From Flavobacteriales bacterium (lineage in GTDB: Bacteria; Bacteroidota; Bacteroidia; Flavobacteriales; Flavobacteriaceae), in contig JALWYR010000199.1 in assembly GCA_027003085.1 (NCBI GenBank), forward strand, positions 1 through 13,562: DNA of 13,562 nucleotides, given 5' to 3'. The notes below the pieces were generated by a model, which saw only the letters and a list, made by a program, of their open reading frames with translations, ran no database searches and was not told the origin of the DNA. The position numbers were made by a program, and so were the translations under genes. Numbering within the stretch: the stretch's first letter is position 1; every line of letters begins with the position of its first letter. Of this stretch, positions 1 to 7,556 are shown in pieces.

Positions 1-221
1 ATCCTTGCGCGGCAGCCGGCGTGCTTTTTGTGCCGGCGGCGGGGGCTTTGCCGCTCCGACAAAAAGACCACGGCGCCGGCCTTACAAAAACCGCCGGATG
101 CAAGCAAGATAGGAGCGGAGCACGCGACGGCGCCGCGTGAACGCCGGCGGTTGCGAAAGTGCTCCGTCGTCTTGAAGCAACCGCCGTTGCGTGAACGTGT
201 GCGCCGGGGCGCCCGAAAATA
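1..221. other. GC-rich non-coding stretch downstream of nhaD
   Basis: No credible gene is seen here. The stretch is much richer in GC than nhaD and full of short CCGCCGG/GGCGCC-like words, in contrast to the AT-rich spacers elsewhere in the window. A 9-bp inverted repeat (GGCGGTTGC at 146-154 and GCAACCGCC at 177-185) could form a hairpin just past the nhaD stop. No T-run follows it on either strand, so I do not call it a terminator. The composition resembles the island at 6541-6860, but I cannot show that the two are copies of one element. Confidence 0.4.
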
Positions 222-1625
222 TCAAATAAAGAAATGCTCCAACCAGAACGTAACAAATCCGGTCAAAAAGCCCAGGAAGGCCAGCCAGGAAATTTTGCGC
301 AAATACCAGAAAAAGTTGATTTTTTCCATGCCCATGGCCGCCACACCCGCCGCCGAACCGATGATAAGGATGCTGCCGCCGGTTCCGGCCGAGTAGGCGA
401 TTTGATGCCAGTAAATATCATCCATAGGCCAGTCGAACATGCTTATGGACGCGGCCACCAAGGGCACATTGTCCACAATGGCCGAAAGGATACCCAGTAA
501 AATGATAACGATTTCCTGCGAAGGGAATATTTGCGAAAGCGAATAGGACAGGTATTGCAAGGTGTTCAGGTCGGTGAGCTGGCCATGCAGTTCAATCCTT
601 CCCCAAACCACCGTTTCCAGGGCGGCCACGGCCAACAAAATGCCCAGGAAAAACAATATGCTGGCCATTTCGATGCGTGAAAGGGCCGTATGGGCCGAAT
701 ACAAATGCTTGCGTTCGTGCGAAAAATCTTCTTCGGGATGCACCAGTTCCGAAACCAGCCAAACAATGCCCAGGGCCAACATCATGCCCATGTAGGGCGG
801 CAAATGGGTAATCACCTTGAAAAACGGAACCATAATGATGGCACCCAATCCGGTGAACAGCATGGTTTTGCTGCTGAGCAGGAGTTCCAATTTTTCGGCG
901 CTGGGTCCGCCCAGTCCGCGCCGGTCGATATTGCCGTTGAACACGGGGAAAAATGATGCAATGGCAAAGGGAACGGCAAAGTTGAGCAAGGAAGGCGCCA
1001 CCACATGCTCGATGAGTCCGGCCACCGAAATTTTGTTGGCAATCCAAAGCATGGTGGTGGTAACATCACCGATGGGCGACCACGCACCGCCCGCATTGGC
1101 GGCAATGACGATGAGCGAAGCATACCATAGCCGGTCATTGCGTTCCTTGATGAGTTTGCGCAGCAAGGTGATCAGCACGATGGTGGCCGTAAGGTTGTCG
1201 ATAATGGCCGAAAGGAAAAAGGCAATAATGCCGATGATCCAAAGCAGTTTGCGCCGGCTGCGCGTTTTGATCCAACTTTTGATAATTTCGAAACCGCGGT
1301 GCAGGTCGATCAGTTCCACAATGGTCATGGCGCCGGTCAGGAAAACCAGAATTTCGGCGGTTTTGGCCAGGTGGTGGAGCAGAATGTTTTTGAAGCCCTC
1401 CTCGGCTTCGTGGCCCGAAGAAAAGGAAAACACATGTCCTTCCGGGTCTATTACGTTAATCCACCCGGCCTTGTAGGCCAAGCTGACGAGGGTCCACAAA
1501 ATGGCGGCCATTACCAGTGCAGGCACGGTTTTGTCCACGCGCAGCGAATGTTCGGTGGCAATGGCTATGTAGCCCAATACAAAAAGAATAACTATCAACC
1601 AAGGAATAATCACGTGCCAGTCCAT
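222..1625 (-). CDS. nhaD: Na+/H+ antiporter, NhaD family
   Basis: Inner-membrane antiporter expected to expel Na+ (or Li+) in exchange for H+, for pH and salt homeostasis. From the chosen ATG the protein has 467 residues, normal for NhaD, with about a dozen hydrophobic segments over its whole length. Family hallmarks of the ion transporter (ArsB/NhaD) superfamily are visible: the half-helix motif IIDNLTAT with Asp143-Asn144, the NhaD signature NAGGAWSPIGDVTTT at about 177-191, and the second-repeat counterpart AIVDNVPLVAA with Asp385-Asn386. A GTG 24 bases upstream (1649) would add MPFKKNIS. I prefer the ATG because it directly precedes the hydrophobic first helix. The gene stands alone on its strand; its leader holds a terminator-like hairpin (1670-1710) that may attenuate it. 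Family assignment is firm; ion specificity is inferred. Confidence 0.93.
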   Translation of the reverse strand: MDWHVIIPWLIVILFVLGYIAIATEHSLRVDKTVPALVMAAILWTLVSLAYKAGWINVIDPEGHVFSFSSGHEAEEGFKNILLHHLAKTAEILVFLTGAMTIVELIDLHRGFEIIKSWIKTRSRRKLLWIIGIIAFFLSAIIDNLTATIVLITLLRKLIKERNDRLWYASLIVIAANAGGAWSPIGDVTTTMLWIANKISVAGLIEHVVAPSLLNFAVPFAIASFFPVFNGNIDRRGLGGPSAEKLELLLSSKTMLFTGLGAIIMVPFFKVITHLPPYMGMMLALGIVWLVSELVHPEEDFSHERKHLYSAHTALSRIEMASILFFLGILLAVAALETVVWGRIELHGQLTDLNTLQYLSYSLSQIFPSQEIVIILLGILSAIVDNVPLVAASISMFDWPMDDIYWHQIAYSAGTGGSILIIGSAAGVAAMGMEKINFFWYLRKISWLAFLGFLTGFVTFWLEHFFI

Positions 1626-1669
1626 TGAAATATTTTTTTTGAACGGCACAAGATAAAAAAACTATTCCG

Positions 1670-1710
1670 AAAAAAATCCCGCGGCGGACACGTTTCAGGT
1701 CCGGCGCGGG
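1670..1710 (-). terminator. Intrinsic-terminator-like hairpin in the nhaD leader
   Basis: Arms at 1678-1689 and 1699-1710 pair over 12 positions with a single G-G mismatch around a 9-nt loop. The stem is almost entirely G/C. On the minus strand the stem is followed at once by A and seven T residues (complement of 1670-1677), the textbook shape of a Rho-independent terminator. It lies about 45 bases upstream of the nhaD ATG. No gene is seen on the minus strand in 1711-1907 that it could end, so it may be an attenuator of nhaD, or the end of a small RNA. Confidence 0.65.
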
Positions 1711-1907
1711 GAATGAAATAAGCATTTTACGGCTTAGGTCATTTTTCGGGCTCGGATTTTCGTTTTCCGATGGATAGGGAGGTCAAATCCGGAAGTTTGT
1801 ATAAATAATGTCAGATGTATATAGGTTTAAAAACGTTGACGAAATACATATTATTTTTTTCTGTTTTTTGTAAATTGCTATTATGTAATGCACAAAAGTA
1901 AAAAATC

Positions 1908-2258
1908 ATGAAACGAACAATGCTCTTTTCCGTTGTGTTTTTTCTTGCCCTCGGTTTCCAGTTAAGTGGGTGCAAAAAAAAGGAAACACAAAAAGAAACA
2001 AAAATTACCGTTATAGTAAAACTTAACGGAGATCCGGTTGAAAATTGTAGTGTAATTTTAAGTGATAAACATGATTTAGAAATTCTCAAAAACACTAATT
2101 CCGAGGGTAAGGTTGAATTCAAAAATCTGCATGCAGATTTATATGGGGTAGAAGCGGAATATCATGATGGTGCGACTAATGAGGATTATTATGATGAAAC
2201 GGGCTTTTATTTAAATTCAGGTGAAAGTAAAAAAGTTACTCTTAATTTACATCAATGA
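1908..2258 (+). CDS. Small predicted lipoprotein of unknown function
   Basis: A 116-residue protein with a clear lipoprotein signal: charged start MKRTM, a hydrophobic core, and the lipobox LSGC with Cys22 as the expected lipidated residue, followed by a Lys-rich stretch (KKKETQKETK). The mature part (about 32-114) looks like a single small beta-sandwich. The pattern is of the carboxypeptidase-regulatory or prealbumin-like kind: 'VKLNGDPVENCSVILSD', then 'NSEGKVEFKNL', then 'YGVEAEY'. Such domains often sit on surface or periplasmic proteins. It probably faces the periplasm or is surface-exposed; no partner is apparent. Codon use is markedly AT-rich compared with nhaD and lon. A weak promoter candidate is TTTG at 1796-1799 with TAGGTTTA at 1822-1829. 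The coding call rests on the intact signal peptide and composition; function is unknown. Confidence 0.75.
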   Translation: MKRTMLFSVVFFLALGFQLSGCKKKETQKETKITVIVKLNGDPVENCSVILSDKHDLEILKNTNSEGKVEFKNLHADLYGVEAEYHDGATNEDYYDETGFYLNSGESKKVTLNLHQ

Positions 2259-2417
2259 TTTTGTAAGTATATTCCGCCCCTTGTAAATTATTAAGCGATA
2301 GGCATTGCGATATAGTAAATGATAACTTTATGTAATACTAGAATAATTCACCTCTCTAAAATTCCATGTAGTATGGCATTGTAAGAGTGTTTTTTCGATA
2401 AATTGGAATAATATTTT

Positions 2418-4853
2418 CTATGTTTGGTTACTTTTTGGGATGGTCTTACGTTTTTTGAGCGATTGGAAAACCAAATCCGGCAGTTCGTCGATGTGTTTCA
2501 CGTAGTGAAAAGTAAGCCCTTCGATGTATTCGGGATTGATTTCCTCCACATTTTTGCGGTTGTCGGCCGGCAGAACGATTTCCGTGTATTTGGCCCGTTT
2601 GGCCGCAAGGATTTTTTCTTTGATGCCGCCCACGGGCAGAATTTTGCCGCGGAGCGTCAGCTCGCCCGTCATGGCCAGGCGGGGTTTTACTTTGCGGCCC
2701 GTAGCCGCCGAAAGCAGCGAAGTGAAAAACGTAATACCCGCCGAAGGGCCGTCTTTGGGCGTGGCGCCTTCGGGCACGTGGATGTGCACTTTCTTTTCGT
2801 CGAAAATCACCGGATCGAGGCCGTATTTTCCGGCATTGGCTTTGAGGTATTCCCAAGCCAGCGTGGCCGATTCTTTCATTACGTTGCGCAAGTTGCCGGT
2901 GATGCTCATGCCCTTGCCCTTTGAAAAGGCCGATTCGATGAACAGTATATCGCCGCCGGTGCGTGTCCAGGCCAGTCCGGTAACCAAGCCCGGAAGCATT
3001 TTTTTCTCGTAGAGTTCCGAAGCATATTTTTCGGGGCCCAGAATATCGGTAATGTCCCGGTTGGTGATTTTGGGCGTGTAGGGTTCTTCCACCGCCACGG
3101 ATTTGGCCCGGTGGCGGATGAGCTTGGCCAGCATTTTTTCCAGTCCGCGCACGCCCGATTCGCGTGTGTAGTGCACAATTACGCGTTCGATTTGGGGTTT
3201 GTTGATTTTGAAATGTTCGGGCGTTAGGCCGTGTTCTTCCAGGAGTTTGGGAACCAAATGACGCTTGGCGATTTCGACTTTTTCTTCGATGGTGTAGCCC
3301 GAAATGGGGATTACTTCGAGCCGGTCGCGCAGCGCCCAGGGAATATCGTTGAAATAGTTGGCCGTGCCAATGAACATCACGCGCGAAAGGTCATAGGGTA
3401 TTTCAAGGAAATTATCATAGAATTCCTTGTTTTGTTCGGGGTCCAACACTTCGAGCAAAGCACTGGACGGGTCGCCCTTGTAGTCCGAACCGATTTTATC
3501 CACTTCGTCGAGCACGAACACGGGGTTCGAAGTGCCGGCCTTTTTGATCATTTGGATGATACGGCCCGGCATGGCGCCGATGTAGGTTTTCCGGTGGCCG
3601 CGTATTTCGGCTTCGTCGCGCAGGCCGCCCAGCGACATGCGAACATACTTGCGTCCGATGGCTTCGGCGATGCTTTTGCCCAATGATGTTTTGCCCACGC
3701 CCGGCGGGCCGTAGAGCAACAGGATGGGCGATTTCATGTCTTTTTTGAGTTTAAGCACCGCAAGGTATTCGATAATACGTTTTTTGACGTCTTCCAAGCC
3801 ATAGTGGTCGCGGTCAAGGATTTCGCGGGCGCGTTTGAGGTCGAATTGATCTTCGGAATAGGTGTTCCAAGGCAAATCCAGTAGCAATTCCAAGTAGTTG
3901 CGTTGAATGGCGTATTCGGCCATTTGGGGATTGAGCCTTTGGAGGCGTTTGAGTTCTTTGTCGAAGGTTTTGGCCACTTCTTCGGGCCATTTTTTTTGGG
4001 CGGCCCGTTGTTTCATTTCTTCGATTTCCTGCATGGTGGCATCGCCCAGTTCTTCCTGGATAGTGCGGATTTGTTGATGCAGGAAATATTCGCGCGATTG
4101 TTTGTCCAGGGCCGTTTTGGTTTTGTTCTCTATCTCATTGCGCAATTTGAGTTTTTCCACTTCCAATCGCAGCAGGCGCAATACTTCGAAGGCGCGTTCT
4201 TTGATGTCGAGCGTGCTTAGCAGTTTTTGTTTGGTTCCGATGGGTAAGTCCAGGTTGGAAGCCACAAAATTGACAAAGAAATGCGGGTCGCGTATATTGT
4301 CGATGGCCATAATGGCTTCGTCGGGGATGGCAGGATTGAGTTTGATACTTTGGATGGCCAATTGACGGATTTGGCGAATGGCCTCGTCGAATTCGGCATC
4401 GGATTCCGGGGCTTTTTCCTCCAAGGAATGCACACGGGCCGTGATGTAGGGCTCCGTGCCGGTGAATTTATCTACCTTGAAGGGTTGAATACCTTGGATA
4501 ATAACCGTTTGCACTTGTTCGGGGCCGGGAATAATGCGCAAGATTTTGGCCACGGTTCCAATGCGGAACAGGTCGCCGGGGCCGGGATCGTCCACCGAAG
4601 GGTCTTTTTGAGCCAACACGCCGATAAGCAGGTCGTTTTCGTAGGCCTCGTGAACCAAGCGCAGGGATTTGGGCCGGCCCACCGAAATGGGGTTACTGAT
4701 TTGGGGGAAAAGATTATTGTTGCGAAGGGTCAGGATGGGGAGCGATTCGCTCCGTGTGATTTTAAGGTTGTCGATTTCGTTTTTGTCCAGCGTGGGGATA
4801 TTGGCCGTTTCACCGTCGCCAAAGAAGAAAATCATTTCGGGTTTGTTGCTCAT
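2418..4853 (-). CDS. lon: ATP-dependent serine protease Lon (La)
   Basis: Cytoplasmic AAA+ protease that unfolds and degrades damaged and regulatory proteins. The product is 811 residues from the ATG at 4853. Order of domains: N-terminal substrate-binding domain (about 30-230), coiled-coil linker (about 230-330), AAA+ module with Walker A GPPGVGKT (382-389) and Walker B FVLDEVDK (Asp449-Glu450), and C-terminal protease domain with the catalytic Ser704 in KDGPSAG and Lys747 in IKEK. The Ser-Lys spacing of 43 matches the E. coli enzyme (S679/K722). A TTG at 4889 would add 12 residues, but ATG 4853 (MSNKPEMIFFF) is the natural start. It lies 80 bases downstream of recR on the same strand. A near-consensus -7 box (TAATTTTTG on the minus strand, one base longer than TAnnTTTG) sits about 35 bases upstream, suggesting its own promoter. 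Confidence 0.97.
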   Translation of the reverse strand: MSNKPEMIFFFGDGETANIPTLDKNEIDNLKITRSESLPILTLRNNNLFPQISNPISVGRPKSLRLVHEAYENDLLIGVLAQKDPSVDDPGPGDLFRIGTVAKILRIIPGPEQVQTVIIQGIQPFKVDKFTGTEPYITARVHSLEEKAPESDAEFDEAIRQIRQLAIQSIKLNPAIPDEAIMAIDNIRDPHFFVNFVASNLDLPIGTKQKLLSTLDIKERAFEVLRLLRLEVEKLKLRNEIENKTKTALDKQSREYFLHQQIRTIQEELGDATMQEIEEMKQRAAQKKWPEEVAKTFDKELKRLQRLNPQMAEYAIQRNYLELLLDLPWNTYSEDQFDLKRAREILDRDHYGLEDVKKRIIEYLAVLKLKKDMKSPILLLYGPPGVGKTSLGKSIAEAIGRKYVRMSLGGLRDEAEIRGHRKTYIGAMPGRIIQMIKKAGTSNPVFVLDEVDKIGSDYKGDPSSALLEVLDPEQNKEFYDNFLEIPYDLSRVMFIGTANYFNDIPWALRDRLEVIPISGYTIEEKVEIAKRHLVPKLLEEHGLTPEHFKINKPQIERVIVHYTRESGVRGLEKMLAKLIRHRAKSVAVEEPYTPKITNRDITDILGPEKYASELYEKKMLPGLVTGLAWTRTGGDILFIESAFSKGKGMSITGNLRNVMKESATLAWEYLKANAGKYGLDPVIFDEKKVHIHVPEGATPKDGPSAGITFFTSLLSAATGRKVKPRLAMTGELTLRGKILPVGGIKEKILAAKRAKYTEIVLPADNRKNVEEINPEYIEGLTFHYVKHIDELPDLVFQSLKKRKTIPKSNQT

Positions 4854-4918
4854 ACTCGGTTCGTTTTTGTCAAGACATTGAGGTTTCAAAAATTATACCT
4901 TTATTGATAACCGCCCGT

Positions 4919-4937
4919 AAAACTGACGCTTTGTCAG
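4919..4937 (-). terminator. Weak terminator-like hairpin at the recR stop
   Basis: CTGAC and GTCAG (4923-4927 with 4933-4937) form a 5-bp stem with a 5-nt loop. On the minus strand four T residues follow. The stem overlaps the recR stop codon. The stem and T-run are short, so this is a weak candidate for ending recR transcription before lon. Confidence 0.27.
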
Positions 4938-5551
4938 AATTTGAGCGATTGGTCAAAAGGAACACGGTTTTGGATGCTGCGTGCCAGCGTTTGCTCATCG
5001 GCATATTCCAGGGTTTCGCCAAAGCCGATACCGCGGGCGATGCTCGAAAACCGCAAGGGCAAATGTCCGGCTTGCTTGTAGATGTAATAACTTGTGGTGT
5101 CGCCTTCCACCGTAGGGCTGAGGGCGAAGATTACTTCGTTTACATCACCCGAAGAAAGGCGTTTTACCAGGGAATCGATAAACAAATCGCCGGGGCCTAT
5201 GCCGTCCATGGGCGAAATCAGTCCGCCCAACACGTGATACACGCCGCGGTATTGACCGGTGTGTTCGATGGCCATCACGTCGCGAATGTCTTCCACCACA
5301 CATATGGTGGCATGGTCGCGGGCCGGGTTGGCACAAATGGAACAGGTTTCGGTGTCGGAAATGTTGTGGCAAATGTGGCAACGTTTGATTTCGGTGCGGA
5401 AGCGGCGTATTGCTTCGCTCAATTGCAAGGCGCGGTTTTCGGGTTGGCGGAGCAAATGCAAAGCCAAACGAAGCGCCGTTCGTTTGCCAATACCCGGCAA
5501 GGTGGCAATTTCATTGACCAAATTTTCCAAAAGCCGTGAGCTGAATTCCAT
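4934..5551 (-). CDS. recR: Recombination mediator RecR
   Basis: RecR works with RecF/RecO to load RecA on gapped single-stranded DNA. The 205-residue product from ATG 5551 has the normal family length and architecture: N-terminal helix-hairpin-helix (ATLPGIGKRTALRLA, 16-30), a four-cysteine zinc finger (Cys58, Cys61, Cys70, Cys73), then the Toprim domain beginning ICVVEDIRD (Glu87-Asp88) and continuing through 'HVLGGLISPMDGIGPGDL' and the 'SPTVEGDTTSYYI' segment. The frame is open upstream to 5614, but MEFSSRLLENLVNE is the conserved RecR start and the -7 box at 5560-5567 sits between, so the upstream extension is unlikely. It is encoded just upstream of lon on the same strand. Confidence 0.96.
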   Translation of the reverse strand: MEFSSRLLENLVNEIATLPGIGKRTALRLALHLLRQPENRALQLSEAIRRFRTEIKRCHICHNISDTETCSICANPARDHATICVVEDIRDVMAIEHTGQYRGVYHVLGGLISPMDGIGPGDLFIDSLVKRLSSGDVNEVIFALSPTVEGDTTSYYIYKQAGHLPLRFSSIARGIGFGETLEYADEQTLARSIQNRVPFDQSLKF

Positions 5552-5559
5552 AGGCGGGA

Positions 5560-5567
5560 CAAAGTTA
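5560..5567 (-). promoter_or_regulatory. Candidate Bacteroidota -7 box for recR
   Basis: On the minus strand this reads TAACTTTG, an exact match to TAnnTTTG, ending 8 bases before the recR ATG. That would give a very short 5' leader. No good -33 TTG lies at the usual distance; the nearest T-rich stretch is about 23 bases away. Confidence 0.4.
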
Positions 5568-5577
5568 CGATTTTCGA

Positions 5578-5608
5578 TTGAGTCGGTTAGGAAAATAATG
5601 TAATTTTG
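5578..5608 (+). promoter_or_regulatory. Candidate Bacteroidota promoter toward the methylase remnant
   Basis: TTG at 5578-5580, a 20-base spacer, then TAATTTTG at 5601-5608, matching the Bacteroidota -33/-7 pattern. It points right, about 120 bases upstream of the remnant at 5729, and lies back to back with the recR box, so the two would form a compact divergent promoter region. Confidence 0.4.
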
Positions 5609-5728
5609 TGGCAAATGGTTTGTGTGTTAGTCGAATATTTATTATTTGTGAAAAAATCGGATAGTCACGGAAAAAAATTTTTGATACGTTATTGCTGCTT
5701 TCGGTGTAATACCATACGGTAAATAATT

Positions 5729-6169
5729 ATGGCTTCATTACAAAAAACATATAGCAAACAAAAATTGACGGGACAAATATTCACGCCTTATTTTATCGTG
5801 AATAAAATTCTTGATGATGTAGGTTACAATTCACCCGGAATTCTTGGAAAAAAAATCATTGATCCTGCTTGTGGCGACGGTCGTTTTTTGGAAAAAATCG
5901 TGGAGTATATCACTGCATTTTCACCCGTTGAAAATTTAGCCGAAAAACGGAATATTGTTGTGCCGAATTTTATCCTGTCGGAACACGAGGATGCTACATT
6001 TTATTCGGGATATTGCATCAAATATGATGGCGATTATGATTATTTGTTAAAACAACTGAATTCCGAAAGGATGAAGGAATATATTCAAATAACAGCAAGG
6101 GATTTTCGCGGCGGCTGGAAGGCATATAACAAAAAGATTGTGCAGGAATTTATTATCGAACTACTATGA
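5729..6169 (+). pseudogene. Internally deleted adenine-specific DNA methyltransferase remnant
   Basis: The open frame encodes 146 residues. The first part is the start of an N6-adenine DNA methyltransferase of the Eco57I/TaqI-like class: 'TGQIFTPYFIVNKILDDVGY' (about 14-33) followed by the SAM-binding motif I IIDPACGDGRFLEKI (about 45-59). After about residue 75 the sequence switches to what looks like the C-terminal end of the same type of enzyme ('VVPNFILSEHEDATFYSGYCIK', then 'LLKQLNSERMKEYI', then 'RGGWKAYNKKIVQEFI'). The catalytic NPPY/NPPF motif and the several hundred residues that normally lie between are absent, so methylation activity is not expected. The junction is in frame, consistent with one internal deletion near 5950-5970. 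A CCCCG/CGGGG hairpin (6173-6188) follows the stop without a T-run. No restriction endonuclease partner is nearby. It may still be expressed as a short protein. Confidence 0.7.
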
Positions 6170-6274
6170 TTTCCCCGCTCCGCCGGGGTCTCCAACCATC
6201 GACTGCATTATGAATTGAAAAAATTCGGAAATTTTAAATCGGTTAATCGTTAATCGATACTATCCTACTGCAAA

Positions 6275-6402
6275 CATTGAAGGATGATGTCTTTTCAATG
6301 GAGCGCCCGAAGGGCGCGACTGAGAAATCTCGACACGGATGCTGGTTTCAAACACGTGACTTCTCGTCGTTCGCCTGCGGCTCACTTTCCTCGAAGTGAC
6401 AG
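6275..6402. repeat. Imperfect palindromic intergenic repeat
   Basis: A non-coding unit built from inverted repeats: CATTGAA (6275-6281) with TTCAATG (6294-6300); a perfect hairpin GCGCCC-GAA-GGGCGC (6303-6317); and inner arms GAGAAATC (from about 6322) against GACTTCTC (about 6358-6365). The outer ends are TGTC at 6288 and GTGACA near 6402. The words CTTCGAGG...GTGAGC and GAGATTTCTC (minus strand) resemble a type of dispersed intergenic palindrome that often produces spurious short proteins. Dispersal in this genome cannot be tested from one window. Confidence 0.5.
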
Positions 6403-6438
6403 CCTTGGCCATCCGGTGGTTTTAATATATTGCTTTTT

Positions 6439-6540
<102 letters not shown>

Positions 6541-6860
6541 AAAAAGAATGCCCGAGGAGACCGCCGCCGAGCGAGGCGAAAGTCCGGGCGAGGCGGCAGG
6601 GCTCCGAGGGCCGCAAGGAGACGCCGCAGGCGGCTCCGCAGCGTGCGAGGGGAGACAAAGGCTGAGCCATAGGCGAAGCATGCAGGCTCCCCGAGAAGCG
6701 AAGCGAGACCGCCAGGGCTCGCGAAGCCGCGGAACAAGACAAGGCGCGGCCGAAGTGTTGTAGGCCAATGGAAGCCGCCGGCTTGTGGAGCCGCGGAGGC
6801 AGACCGCAGGGCTTGCAGGGCTGCCGGAGCCCCGGAGCGCCCGCAGGGCGCGGAGGGTCT
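6541..6860. repeat. GC-rich island of short imperfect repeats
   Basis: About 320 bp of very GC-rich sequence with no credible gene. Open frames here encode only low-complexity Arg/Gly/Pro/Ala-rich strings. It holds many short palindromes, such as GCCGCAGGCGGC (6623-6634) and GCGCCC-GCA-GGGCGC (6837-6851), and recurring words such as GCGAAGCGAG, AGACCGC(C)AGGGCT and GCCGCGGA. The hairpin GGAGCGCCCGCAGGGCGCG (6834-6852) matches the one at 6300-6318 at 18 of 19 bases, so the whole non-coding block 6300-6852 is bracketed by the same hairpin. The island ends 15 bases from the stop codon of the adjacent transporter gene and may serve as its 3' untranslated region. Confidence 0.5.
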
Positions 6861-6866
6861 GAAAAA

Positions 6867-7541
6867 CTAAGCATTTGCCGCGAGCCAATAAACGCCTATG
6901 GCCAAGGCAAAAAAGGCACCCAAATATTGTAATGTGCGCAGTCCTTTGACGCGACGGAAACGCTCGATAACCAACGCATAAAGCACCATGGCGGCCACAA
7001 TGCCCGCCGCAAAACCCAGCATGTATTGCACGGAATCCCAGCGGGAACGGTAGCCCAACACGGGTAACATAAGGATAAAATGCGAAATTCCCGCAAAGCC
7101 GTGAACAATGCCGATGAAAAAAGCAGTCAGCGCTTTGCCGGGACGTTTGTGGCGATGTTCGTGGCGCCCGCTGTGGGCATGGATGTGGGTATAGGGCTCG
7201 CCTTCGTGTTCGTGCGTGTGTGGATAGGTAAGCCGCCGTGTGCGTTGAATGCGGTAAAGGGCCCAAAATCCGATGCCCATCAACATTAGCCCTACAAACC
7301 GTTCGCTGCTTTGCGAAATATATTCCACGGGAATTTGCTCCTTGAAAAAGTAGAAAAGCAAACCGATGAGCAACATGCCCGTAACGTGTCCCAATCCCCA
7401 TCCGGCACCGATTTTCCAGCCCTTGGAATGACGTTCGAGCACCAAGGGGGTAACGGCCGCCAAATGGTCGGGTCCGGTGAGCACGTGAACCAGTGCGGCA
7501 GTAAAACCGACAATGAGTGGAATATGAATTTGCATATGCAT
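6867..7541 (-). CDS. Probable nickel transporter (UreH/HupE/RcnA-like), histidine-rich
   Basis: A 224-residue membrane protein with about six hydrophobic helices. The first carries HVLTGPDHLAA (His19, Asp25-His26), related to the His/Asp metal-selectivity motif of nickel-cobalt transporters; the second carries GWGLGHVTGM (His52); a later one carries GIVHGFAGISH (His147, His154). The cytoplasmic-type loop at 108-131 contains nine histidines ('HTHEHEG', 'THIHAHSGRHEHRHK'), typical of metal-binding loops. It is the last gene of the hydrogenase maturation cluster, 15 bases after hypE, so nickel uptake for [NiFe]-hydrogenase is the likely role. Nickel export or another divalent metal is possible, since the RcnA-like branch includes exporters. 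Family level is well supported; direction and substrate are inferred from context. The 3' end runs directly into the GC-rich repeat island. Confidence 0.75.
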   Translation of the reverse strand: MHMQIHIPLIVGFTAALVHVLTGPDHLAAVTPLVLERHSKGWKIGAGWGLGHVTGMLLIGLLFYFFKEQIPVEYISQSSERFVGLMLMGIGFWALYRIQRTRRLTYPHTHEHEGEPYTHIHAHSGRHEHRHKRPGKALTAFFIGIVHGFAGISHFILMLPVLGYRSRWDSVQYMLGFAAGIVAAMVLYALVIERFRRVKGLRTLQYLGAFFALAIGVYWLAANA

Positions 7542-7556
7542 AGATTTTTTGTTGAA

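Noticed and set aside
1811..2122. Minus-strand 103-codon frame opposite the lipoprotein gene, which could own the hairpin at 1670-1710
   Set aside because: No recognisable domain, and it is antisense to a protein with a clean lipoprotein signal. It looks like a shadow frame, so the hairpin still lacks an obvious upstream gene.
4854..4889. TTG start adding 12 residues to Lon
   Set aside because: A standard ATG at 4853 gives a normal Lon length, and the added residues show no family similarity that I recognise.
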